Assembly: GCA_963930645.1 (NCBI GenBank) | Contig: OZ005648.1 | Coordinates: 202,492,480 to 202,556,479, forward strand | Source of the DNA: Salticus scenicus | Lineage: Eukaryota > Arthropoda > Arachnida > Araneae > Salticidae | Reading direction: 5' to 3' | Length of the DNA: 64,000 nt | Shown: positions 24,001-36,400 of the stretch, in pieces | Layout: each line of letters opens with the position of its first letter | Position numbering within the stretch: position 1 is the first letter of the stretch | The notes under the pieces: model-generated | Database searches by the model: none | What the model saw: only the letters and a program-made list of their open reading frames with translations | Told to the model about the DNA's origin: nothing | Position numbers and translations under genes: made by a program

Positions 24001-27000
24001 GATTCTCAATTTGGACATTATGTAATGCTAATGACATGCATAGAGACCTTTGGATTCAGAAGCAGCTTTAAGTTAAATTGTGCCCTAGGCCCATTTCAAT
24101 AAAAAAAAAGCAGACAGCTGTTTCGGTAGCATTTAGCGTACCATCTTCAGTGCATAAAGAAATGAGAGAGAAGTGCTCTTATATAGGAGAGGGAACGGAT
24201 TCAGCTTAGGATGATCAGTCAATTACGCGTAATGTGGATGAATGACCAATAAGAAATTACAGAATACTAGTTGAGAAAAATATGGAAGGAATCAAGAAAA
24301 TGTGCATTGAATGTAAAATTTACAATAATCAAGACAAATGGGGTACAGCGAAATCACAGTTAACAATATTTTAAAGATTTTTATAAATATGAAAAGCTTC
24401 ACAGAAATCGAGTTAATGAGTGGATTTAGGCCTGCAAATTACTTTAGGTGAATCAAATTTAAAATTATGGTTTTCCTCCCTGCAATGCTTAGAAATAGCC
24501 GATTTACTGATTTTTAATTGAGAAAAGGTGGGTTTATTGGAAGGTGAAAAAATTATTTTAAAATCATATTGTTTGAGAATTTTAGCTATGGCATTAGTAA
24601 ATTTAGGAAAACAGAGTAAAACAATATTGATATTAGAAGAGACTGATGTAGTAGACAAAGTGCGGGATAGTTGTAATTTTTGGATAATTTTATCTGTAAT
24701 GGAACGGTTATAACCTCTGTCTATTACTATGGCTTTCAGATATTTGATTTCAAAGCTTAATAAAACAGGATTGGAACAAACATCAAGGGCACGGTTAACA
24801 AAAGTATAGAAAGTTACCATTTTTTTGGGTAGGTGGGTGACTTGAACGCATATGGGGAGGTAGAGAGACTGCAAAATTTTTACGACACATGATGGTGGAA
24901 GATCCATCTACAGTGCGTGAGATAAGAGTATCAATGAATGGAAGCGAGCCATTATTTTCTATTTCATATGTGAATTGGATATTATTGTCCATAGAATTTA
25001 TAGTTTGTAAGACATGGTCAATATTGTGACAAGATGTGTCGATAAGCGTAAAGGTGTCATCAACATAATGGGTCCAAAAACGGAAAGACATTTTCTTAAA
25101 GAGCGTGTTTTCAAAATAATGCATACAAATATCAGCAAGAATTGGGGAGAGAGGAGAACCCATGGCTAAACCTTCAGATTGACAAAAATATTTTTTTTGG
25201 AATGAAAAAGTAGTTTGGAATAAACAAATGTGGGTGAGAGAAATTATTTATTTTTTGGCATTGTAGATGTTATTTGCCTAGTTTTTATAATTACCATGTT
25301 TTTATTAACTTCTATTCTTGTTTGTTTGCTTGTACGGTACAAATCTTGAAATCTATTTTTAACTAACTTCCCTACTAGTTAGACATTTGAAACTTTCACA
25401 GTAGCTCAGAACCCAGTAACAACACAATACTTCGAAGTCAGATTTTCGAATAGTTTTCTTTTAATTAATTAAAATACGAAAATAATAAGCTCCTAATAGC
25501 AATAAAAATAGTCATTAAAATATTAGCTATAATTTAATTGTTGCCAAAAAAATTTACGAGTTCATTTTCTTTCGACATTGGAATTCTTTCGACACATAAA
25601 TACATTTCATTAAGCATGAGCGTTAAAAAATTGTAAAAAGTTAAATTATGCATCTGGCAAAAATTGACGTCCACGTCATTATCACGTTAAAGATTTTCGA
25701 CACATTCATAAAGTGCTAATGCAGTTCATGATGCAAATATATGTTGTTCTGAAAGGATTAATATTTTATTTTTAAAACCAACTTTTTTTTTTAATTCAAA
25801 TTTCCCGTAACTCTTTAACCAATCACATTAGAATGTCCATCTTTGGAATATCGATAATAAGAATTTTCTTGCTAAAAGTCACCAAAAAAGTCACCAAGGG
25901 CAAAAAGTTGCCAAATTTGGCACCAAATCCTTTATCTGCCTATTGGAGCTTTTTAATGCATTTTAAAGGGAAAATAAAGCTATTTTACTGCAAAAATTAA
26001 GCTATTTTAACGCAAAGAAGAGCACAAAATGCAGAAAATTGACATTTTATCAACTTACTAAGCCTCTTTGACAGAATTTATACAAAAATAAATACAATTA
26101 TTTACAATTTCGTAACAATACGCACTGATAAAGTGCTAATGTAGTTAGTTCTACAGCTATGATTCAACAGAAATTTTAAAATATGGTTTATAAAAAGTTT
26201 TTTATCTTATAATTATTTATTACTCACGATCGATTACAAATAATCTTATTTATTTTTATCAGCAATGCCATTTAGCGCATAAATTACGGGGGAAATCGAA
26301 GGCAGGACGCAAAAAAATTATTGTTGCAGGTCCCAAGGGATACATAATTAAAAAAAAAAAAAAAAATCAAACTAAGAAAGAAAGAAAGAAAAAATATATA
26401 TATGTGACATATCCTCTTACTCTGGGTCACATAATAGCTATAAAGAAGTGAGGCTTTCACTCAGTAATGAATCCAAAGATGAGACAGTCATTTATTGGGC
26501 CATCTGGAACATCTTACAGGGTACGGTCCATGATTGAAGGCTGAGCATGTAGAATGCAGTGCAGCAAAGCCGAGAACGACGATCACATCGCGTTATTTCC
26601 GTGACCTCTTGGGGCCGTTATTTTGACGTGGGTTTACTAAGCAAGAGCATGCACAAAGAGAGACCTCATCCATGTGCGTTTTCTCTTAAATACCAGCGTT
26701 TTTGGCGCAGAACTTTACCACTCCTTCGTCTAATTACTGGCTATTAATTTAATGATTGACAACTTAGCTGAGGTCCAGATCGCCGGGATTTTTAAACCCT
26801 GCTCTGAAGAAAGAAAAAAAAAAAATCCTTTAAAACTCCATTTTACCTTAGAGGAAAAAAGAATCAATTATATAACATAAGATAAGCACAAACAAGCAGC
26901 AGGTGCGGCTCAAAATCGAAAACAAAGTTCCGACTCCGAGACCAGATAATGAACTTCCGATGTGAAAAGATTATCAGAAAAAGCGTATGATACACCGAAT

Positions 27001-27363
27001 CGCATCACCATGTAACGAATCGCCAATGGGAATCCTCCATCAAAGCTTCGCCAAAATGTGAAATCTGAAAAATGTTCGCTAAACCATTCTTTCAAAAAAT
27101 CAAAAACATTCCTGACCAATTCCAATACGAATACAATAAACACACACAAGAGGGCGGTGCGGAAACAAAGTTCTGAAACATGAAGAATTAGCAGTTAAAA
27201 ATGCCGATACATTGAATTGCATCACTCTACAGTGTTCTAAAGTCGTTGATACTTGAAACAAAACAAAAACAAATGAAATGTATGAACGAACGTAATTACA
27301 GGAGCATGACATGTCTGTAGTCTGTATTAAGATACAAGAAACTTTATTATTAAGAAAACCTAA

Positions 27364-27402
<39 letters not shown>

Positions 27403-30400
27403 TATGTTTGCTGCATTAAGCAAAAACATTTTTGCTAACTTCAGAATGTTATTATAGTAATTTCTTTTACAGATAAGTAAGTACACTTATTTTATTTTTT
27501 TCTCCAATGCATTGTTATCAGTGCAGTTTATTGCTAAATTATTTTGTGGTTAAAGGAGTTTGGGGGATTGGGGCACTGGGGGTAGCTTTTGCAGGCATGA
27601 TATTTCCATTTTCGGCAGGGGACGATATCCAGAAAATTCTGATAATCGGAATCAGGTTGGTCCCATGATTGCCGGATAATGGATCCTGTTTTGTATTTGA
27701 AGTGGAATGTGTAACTAAATTTTCTAATCAACATGCTTATCTCAAAATCCCTCCTTGAAAAAAAAAAAAAAAGAATAAAAAACCTTTTTTTTTCCTTGTT
27801 TAGTTATCTTTATGTTGATAATTTCAAGAACTTTTTAAAAATGCTTCTAGTTCAAAATAATAATAATAATAATAATAATTACTTATTATACTATATTTTT
27901 TTTTTATTCATTTTTTTTTCTCTAGTTCCAGAGCACATTGAGCTAAATGTTTTCAGTTGTTTCTTAACAGCAACCACCTCTTACATAATATTAGTTTTGA
28001 GACCATCTCAAAAGGAGCTGGTTAAAAATTCATTAAAAACAGTTTTTCTTCTACAATAAGATAAAATTTTAATTTTCTATCTTTAATATATAAATTCACT
28101 AACAGGCTTTGACTGCTTTGCTGGTCACTATATTTAAATGGAAACTCTTTTCTATATAGCTTCATGAAAAAAAGAAAAAAAAGAATACCGAAATCACTCA
28201 AAAGCTCACTTTGGGTTCCCGCTGCCTTTGGCATCGACTTCTTAGTCCTTGCAGTCTCCGGTGCCTGTCCCTATTGCCTGCGACAATGGCTTACCCGTGG
28301 GCTTCCATTTGGGTGCTTATCATATATGACAGTTTTGATGCAGACACTATCGAAAAATTTGAAGTAGCCCTTTTATATTTGAATCACAGTTACATATGAA
28401 CAACATTATGTGTGATGTACATAATATTTGCTTTCAAGTTATTTCTATATTTATTTGATTTAATCGATCAATCATAAAATGACAGCAATTGCAAGCTAAA
28501 TATAATATTACAATATGATATGATCGGCTACGTCTATTGCATGAGACTTATTATTATTATTATTATATACTTTTTTTTTTTTTTTTTTGTTATATATACT
28601 TCATGCTTAGTTAATAGTAGTTGGTATACAGAAAAATAAATAAATAAATTAATTAATATGTAAACCTGATCATGGTACAACCTTAATATAGCTCCCCTTG
28701 TCGCCGTTTTAGACCAAAATATAATTTATGCGATTATTGTCCCTATTTCTTTCTTTTTTTTAAAATATTTTATAATTTAGTTATATTTTTGATGCACTAC
28801 TTGGCTTTAAGTGGCTGTCCTTGGCAAAAAATGTCCAATCTACTTCAGCATCAAAATTAAAAAAATTGTCCAGAATTATCAATAAGTAAATACTTTTAAT
28901 ATAGTGCTGAATTAGCTTTTATGCCAAGCATGATTCATCCGCGCTAAAAAAAAAAAAATCTAAAGTTGAGGTATATAAAAAAAATGCTATGAAATAAAAT
29001 TAAGAAGGAACATGCTAGATTTGTATTATTACGATTTTATTTTAAAGTTTTTAAGATGTAATTTTCTCATTCACCAATTTAACATTTAGTAATTTCTTAT
29101 TTTTCGTGTGAAAGCATATTGTTACAAAATTGTAAATAATTGTGTTTATTTTTGTATAAATTCTTTTAAAGAGGCTTAGTAAGTTAATAAAGTGCTAATT
29201 TTGTGCATTTCTAGTCGTTTTAGCGTTGAAATAGCCTCATTTTCCCTTAAAAATGCATTAAAAAGCCCCAATGAGGCAAGTAATGAATTTGGCGCCAAAT
29301 TTGGTGACTTTTTCCACCTTGGTAATTTTTTTGGCGACCTTGGCGAGAAAATCCTTATAAGGGATATACCAAATATGGAAGCTCTAATCTCATTGGCTGA
29401 TGAGATACGGAAATTTCTGGAACTTTCCACACTTTTCTACAGGGGTATATAAGGAACGCTCTCTCGCCAAGGCAGTCAGTTCAATTCAGTTCAGTCTGAG
29501 ATCAGAGTCGGTCAGCTTGCATTGCTTTGAGCCTCTTTGAAAGAGACTTGCTTTAAGTGTTATTGCTGTACAGTTTGTACTGTGGATTTGCTATTGACAG
29601 CTGTTGTTTAAGCTGTGTTTACTGGTTGAATTGAAGCTGATACTTGTTTATAGACCTGTATTTTTCTGCAACTTTCTGTGAATAAATTACTGAATTTTTG
29701 TAAGTTTCGCCTTTCTTCTCGGACAACTCACAAACCCCCAAGTACGCAACATTTCTGGTGTCAGGAGCGGGGTTGTCTGTGAATGGTGATAACTAGAGTT
29801 ATGGAGCAAGAGATGAAGAAACTTCCAGAAAGCTTAGCTACCCAGATGAATGAAATGAAAGAAGGACAGAGAGAGATGAAAGACAGCCTGAGTCAAGAGA
29901 TGAATAAAATGAAAGCCGGCCAGGAAAAGATGGAAACCGGATTGATAGAGAAAATAGAAACAGGACAAAAAGAATTAAAAGACGGCTTGACTGAAGAAAT
30001 GAAGGAAATGAAAACAGTTCAGGAAAAGATGGGAGCCAGTTTGACAGAAGAAATTAAATCTAATCAAGATGAGATGAAGAGAGAGCTTTCAACGGTGAAA
30101 GAATCAATCGAGGGTAAATTAACGGTGATGGAAAATAGAATGGATGGAATAGAAGAGAAAGTTATAAAGATAGAAGAAAATTTTGAAGAGAAAGTTTTAA
30201 AAATAGAAGAGAGTTTTGAAGAGAAAGCAATGAAGATAGTGGAAAATGTTATGAAAGTAGAAAAGAATCTTTAAGAGAAATTTATGAAGAGAAAACTTTG
30301 ATCAAGAGCTGAAAGGAAGGGTTTCAGAGATAGAAAGCAAGTTTAAGAGAATGGAGGAAGATCTTGAGAGAAAAATTAAAGAAGAGTGGAACGGAGAAGT

Positions 30401-33400
30401 AATAGGGAATGAACTGCAGAGCAAGATTCGGAATCTTGAAAAAAAGTTAGAAACGATGCCTCAGGAAACTGAAAAGAAAGAGAGAAGAATCCAGAATCAG
30501 GAATTTATTAAGCTATCTACCTACGATGGCAGTTCCTCCTGGCATGTAAATAAGACGCAGTTTTCCATCTTAGCTGAAGCTAACGGGTGGGACTCTGCCG
30601 CCAAGTCAGTCCACTTAGCAGCAGTATTACGGGGAGATGCAGCCGAGATACTGAGAAATGTTTCTAAAGAAGAAAGGAACGACTTCGAGGCCCTGATTAG
30701 AGCACTGGAGCTACGGTTCGGAGAGAAGTGTTCTAAGGACTATAGTCGCCTCCAGCTAAAATCTCGTCACCAGAAAACGGGCGAAAGTTTGCAAGAGCTG
30801 GCAGCGGACATTCAGAGACTGTCACACCTAGCATTCTCAGACTGTCATGCTGACACTCGAAACAACTTAGCTCTTCATTACTTTATTGATGCTTTCCTGA
30901 TCCAGAAATTCAAAAAGCGCTGAGACTCTCCAACATCAGAGACGTAGAATCAGCTTTAGGCTATGCACTTAGGATAGAGGCAGCCCAACAAGCCTCCCGT
31001 AAAGACCGCCATACCATAAGAGCAGTCTCATTAAATGATACGCCTGCTGATGAAAATGAAATGAAGAAAAGTCTCGCAGAGATCTTAAAGAGATTGTGCA
31101 GCCTGGAAAATAATAAGGAAATAAAGGATCGGTAGATAAAGTGCTGGGGCTGTGGAGGGTATGGTCATGTAAAGAGGAACTGCCTTGTACGACCAACTAA
31201 AGGAAATCACTCGGCTTCACGATCACTGTGGGGAAACTAGGAGAAGGCCATCTCGCGGGGCGGAGGTTGCCTGAAATTAAAGAGCCCCAGTTTACAGTAT
31301 TTCATGTTTCATCGATGAGTGGCGGCGATAATGGACTTCACGTCTATGGCCAAGTTAACAACACCGCCTGCCGGATGATTCTGGACACGGGAGCCAACGC
31401 GACCATCATTAGAACGGATTTGGCTCAAGAACTGAAAGAGAAAATCATCTGGACACCGCCCTGTGTTAAACTCCAGACTGTGACCGGAGACAAAGTCAAA
31501 ATATATGGAAAAATGAACTTGACCATCACTTTTGGAAATGCCAGTTACCATCATATGGCATATGTGGCAGATATAAGAGATCCTGTAATCATTGGAATTG
31601 ATTTCCAGAGAAAATTTAACTTTAATTAACTTTAAATTGGACTTCAAGAATAATGAACTGCATTCGAGTTCAGAGGACATAGCTGTGTTCAACACTGAAA
31701 ATCAAGACATTCAGCCAATTTGCCAGATTACAGCCAAGTCTGAAATTTCCATCCCTCCACACACAGAGACAATAGTTTCAGGAACATCTCCTACCAAGCA
31801 ATACTTCCGCTATGGACTGACTGAATACCCGAATACAGACAATAGCCCAAGAGGAGTTCTGGTAGCTTCATCTCTAGTTGATCTCTCAAAGAGTACTAAT
31901 TCTGTGAGAGTCGCAAACATCAGCGATAAGGTCCGAACAGTGAAGAAGGATGAGGTGTTAGCAGCCTGCACTCCTGTAACATGCATAAACTGCCCCACGC
32001 AATCAACAGAATCCAAGTCTTTTGAGTAATTAACAACAGAACTACTCAAGAATGCAGAATTAGGAAGTGAACAGAGGTGTGCTGCGGAGAAGCTACTCCA
32101 AGAATTTAAAGACCTTTTTTCTCGAACACCTGAAGACGTCGGGAGAACGAACATCACCCAGCACAGAATTGATACAGGAAATCATCCTCCAATCAAACAA
32201 CATCCAAGAAGACTTCCCTTTGCTAAACAGGAAGAGGTCACTGAACTTCTAAATGAAATGCAGCACAATGATGTCATCGAGCCATCAATGAGTCCTTGGG
32301 CCTCTCCCATAGTGCTGGTGCGAAAAAAGGATGGTTCAACAAGATTTTGCGTGGATTATCGTCGTTTGAATGACATCACGAAGAAAGACAGTTACCCTCT
32401 TCCCAGAATTGACGACACATTAGACACACTTGCTGGCAATAAATGGTTCTCGACGTTGGATCTGAAAAGCGGTTACTGACAAGTAGAATTACATCCTGAT
32501 GATCGTGAGAAGACTGCATTCACCACGGGACAAGGACTGTGGAAATTTAAAATTATGCCATTCGGATTATGTAATGCACCTGCCACCTTCGAACGCCTGA
32601 TGGAGACAGTGCTAAAAAGACTTTCCTATGAAGCCTGTCTGGTGTATTTGGATGATATTATCATTGTGGGGCACACCTTTGAAGACCATCTACGAAACAT
32701 CCGAAAGGTGCTGGAGAAACTCAGAATGGCTAACCTCAAATTGAATCCAGGCAAGTGTAACTTGTTCCGTCGTGAAGTGAGCTACCTCAGCCATATCATC
32801 TCTGTCGAAGGTGTGAGAACTGATCCTGAGAAGATCTCTGCAGTCGAGAACTGGAGTCGCCCTGAAAGTGTACACCAACTACGAAGTTTCCTGGGGTTAT
32901 GCACTTATTACAGGAAGTTTGTCAAGGGTTTCTCAAATATTGCCAGACCACTCCACAAGCTGACGGAAGCCAAACAGAAGTTCCTGTGGACAGATGAATG
33001 TGAAAAAGCGTTCAAGCGACTTAAAGAGGCCTTAACATCATCGCCTATCTTGATGTATCCACAGCCCGACAGACAGCTCATACTTGATACAGATGTCAGC
33101 CATGAGAGTGTCGGTGCTGTTCTGTCGCAGGAAATTGATGGTCAAGAACATGTCATTGCCTATTGGAGTAAATGCCTGTCTAAACCAGAGCGAAATTACT
33201 GTACCGCCAGGAAAGAGCTACTCGCCATCACAAAAGCCACAGAACATTTCCATCATTACCTCTGTGGCAGAAGATTCCTGCTCCGGACTGACCATGCATA
33301 TTTAACGTGGCAGCTCCAGTTCAAGAACCCAGAAGGACAGATTGCCAGGTGGATACAATGCCTCCAGGAATATGACTTTGAGATACGTCATCGTAAAGGG

Positions 33401-36400
33401 ACTCTACAAGGTAATGCAGATGCCTTGTCATGGAAGCCCTGCTTGGAAAGCTGCAAGTACTGCTCTAGAGCCGAACAGAAATACCTACCGATAAATCCTG
33501 TTGTCTGCCAAGTTACTGTCTCAACACCATCAGATCAAGGTACCGATCCATGGAGTGACGAAGAACTTAGACAAGCCCAGTTGGAAGATCCTGACATAAA
33601 GCCAATATTACAGCTGAAGGAGACGACCAGCAACAGACCTACCTGGCAGGACATTTCCAGATTTAGTCCCATTACGAAAAGTTATTGGGCACTTTTTGAC
33701 TCTCTTCATAACAGAAACGACGTATTATACAGAAAGTGGGAATCTGATGATGGAAAAAGCTTCAGATGGCAGATGGTATTACCAAGATAAAAAATTCCAG
33801 ATGTTTTAGAACAACTGCATAGTAGCTCTACCGGAGGCCATTTTGAGGTAATGAAGACTCTGCAGAAAGTTCGGGAACGCTTCTACTAGTGCAAGGCAAA
33901 GGAGGATGCGGAGAAATGGTGTAAATCCTGTGATGCTTGTGCCCGCAGAAACGAAGTCAAGGAAGACTGCAACGGTATAACGTGGGAGCACCATTTGAAC
34001 GGATTGCACTCGACATCTTGGGTCCTTTGCCCCGAACCTCCAGTGGAAATAAATACATCCTCGTCGTGATGGACTATTTCACCAAGTGGCCTGAGGCATA
34101 TCCCATTCCCAATCAAGAGGCATGCACAGTCGCAGAGGTCCTAGTGCAGCAATGGGTGTCAAGATACGGCACGCCCCTACAATTTCATACCGACCAAGGT
34201 AGGAACTTTACCTCTGCTGTTTTCAAAGGACTGTGTCAACTACTCAGCATAGACAAAACCCGGACAACACCCTTACATCCCCAGTCAGACGGCATAGTCG
34301 AGAGGTTCAATCGTACCATCCTGAATAACCTCTCTCTTCTAGTATCAAGGAACCAGCAAGATTGGGACTTGAAGTTGCCATTGTTCCTGCTGGCTTATCG
34401 AAGTGCTGTCCATGAAACCACCGGCTATACTCCAGCCCAGATGCTCTTTGGACGTGAACTTCGTCTCCCTTGTGATCTCCTGTTTGGTTGTCCCCCCAAT
34501 GCGCCTTCATCGCCCGAGGAGTACATCCAAGATCTCCAGGCACGATTTGAGGACGTACACAACTTTGCTCAGGAGCGGATTCACATTGCAACGGAGAAAA
34601 TGAAGATAAGGTCTTACAAGGACACAGTCTTAAAAAGGCTGAATGATGTAGTAGTGCGGATCACTAAAACACCTTCATCAAAACCGAAGGTGGTGCAATA
34701 TAACAGGCTAGCCAAGTACCACAATTAACGGTAATATTAAAATTAAAAATGTAAATACCGGTAAAATTTGGGCATGCGTGATGTAAATATTTGTATATAA
34801 ATATTTGTACATATTTGTGAATTTTGTAAAGATTTTTCACTTAATTTATATTTCTATTTTATCGTCATATGCAACTTAGTTTTTGTATTTTAGATTGTGT
34901 AAATTTGTTTAGTTTCGCCTCTTGACCAAGGGTTGCATGGCCCGGGACGTGCAGTCCTTGGGAGGGGGGCAGTGTTACAAAATTGTAAATAATTGTGTTT
35001 ATTTTTGTATAAATTCTTTCAAAGAGGCTTAGTAAGTTGATAAAGTGCTAATTTTGTGCATTTCTAGTCGTTTTAGCGTTGAAATAGTTATTTTCCCTTA
35101 AAAACGCATTAAAAAGCCCCAATAAGGCAGGTAATGGATTTGGCACCAAATTTGGCGAATTTTCCCACATTGGCAATTTTTTGGGTGAGAAAATCCTTAT
35201 AAGGGATATACCAAATATGGAAGCTCTAATCTCATTGGCATATGAGATACGAAAATTTCCGGAACTTTCCACATTTTTCTACAGGGGAACGCTCTCTCGC
35301 CAAGGCAGTCAGTTCAGTTCAGTTCAGTCTGAGATCAAAGTCGGTCAGCTTGCATTGCTTTGAGCCTCTTTGAAAGAGACTTGCTTTAAGTGTTATTGCT
35401 ATACCGTTTGTACCGTGGATTTGCTATTGACAGCTGTTGTTTAAGCTGTGTTTACTGGTTGAATTGAAGCTGATACTTGGTTTATAGACCTGTATTTTTC
35501 TGGAACTTTCTGTGAATAAATTACTGAAATTTTGTAAGTTTCGCCTTTCATTCTCGGACAACTCACGAACCCCCAAGTACGCAACAATATTTCATTTTAC
35601 GTTGAAAAAAAAAAAAAAATAAATAAATAAATAAAATTACCTCATAAACTTTTTTGGCAACAATTAAAAATTTAAATGGCTTATATTACGGCAATAAACA
35701 GACAATAAGACTTCTTCACACACCATAAATTTTAATCCAGCACAACCAGTTTCGAAAGGACGTAGCCTTCCTTCATCAGGTGCAAAAAAACACGTGCTAC
35801 TGCCTTGGAGGCAAAAGCAAGACTGAAAGCAGGGCAAAATCCAGAGGGGGAGGAGCAGCACAAACAACCAATAGGAAGCATCATGCAGGACCAATCAGAG
35901 AGGAACACACATGCACAGACAAAAACAAAAGGAGGGAGAGAAGGAAAAAACAATATATATTATTATTTATTTACTTTTTAAATTAATATTATACTAATAA
36001 GTAAATTAAATAAAATTTATTTTTATTATTTTATTTATTTATTTATTTATTTTTTATTTAATTATTTAGAATTATTTAACTATAACTATTATTGTGTTAA
36101 AACATAATGAAGGAAATTATTTAATTGAATTAAACAAATTTTTCCAGGCTGTAGACAGCAAAGTGGAATCAGATTTTTCATTGACTATTTTATCACGATT
36201 AAGGTAAATAGCTAAATTTTCCAAAAAAATCCAGTTCGGAAACGTGTTTGGCATGAAAGATAATTTTGGCACTCTTAAAATTAAAACTATGATCAAATTC
36301 CTAACTGTGCTTTGCAATAGAAGATTTAGAAATTTCTTGATTAACAACATACCGAGAATGTTCACGTAAACGACAGTCAAGATTTCTTTTTGTTTGACTA

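Larger units (their letters stand above)
29120..35586 (+). mobile_element. Ty3/gypsy LTR retrotransposon (mdg1/412-like), full length but defective
   Basis: 5' LTR 29120-29751, 3' LTR 34973-35586, 4-bp target duplication ATAT (29116-29119 and 35587-35590). The order LTR, primer-binding site, gag, protease, RT, RNase H, integrase, polypurine tract, LTR is that of Ty3/gypsy. No envelope-like frame is seen between integrase and the 3' LTR. Gag and pol carry several stops and frameshifts and the two LTRs differ by indels, so this copy is inactive and not recent. It lies in the 15-kb DOCK intron opposite to the gene. Confidence 0.95.

Noticed and set aside
34740..34955. Envelope-like gene between integrase and 3' LTR.
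   Set aside because: Only about 220 bp of AT-rich noncoding sequence remains there.
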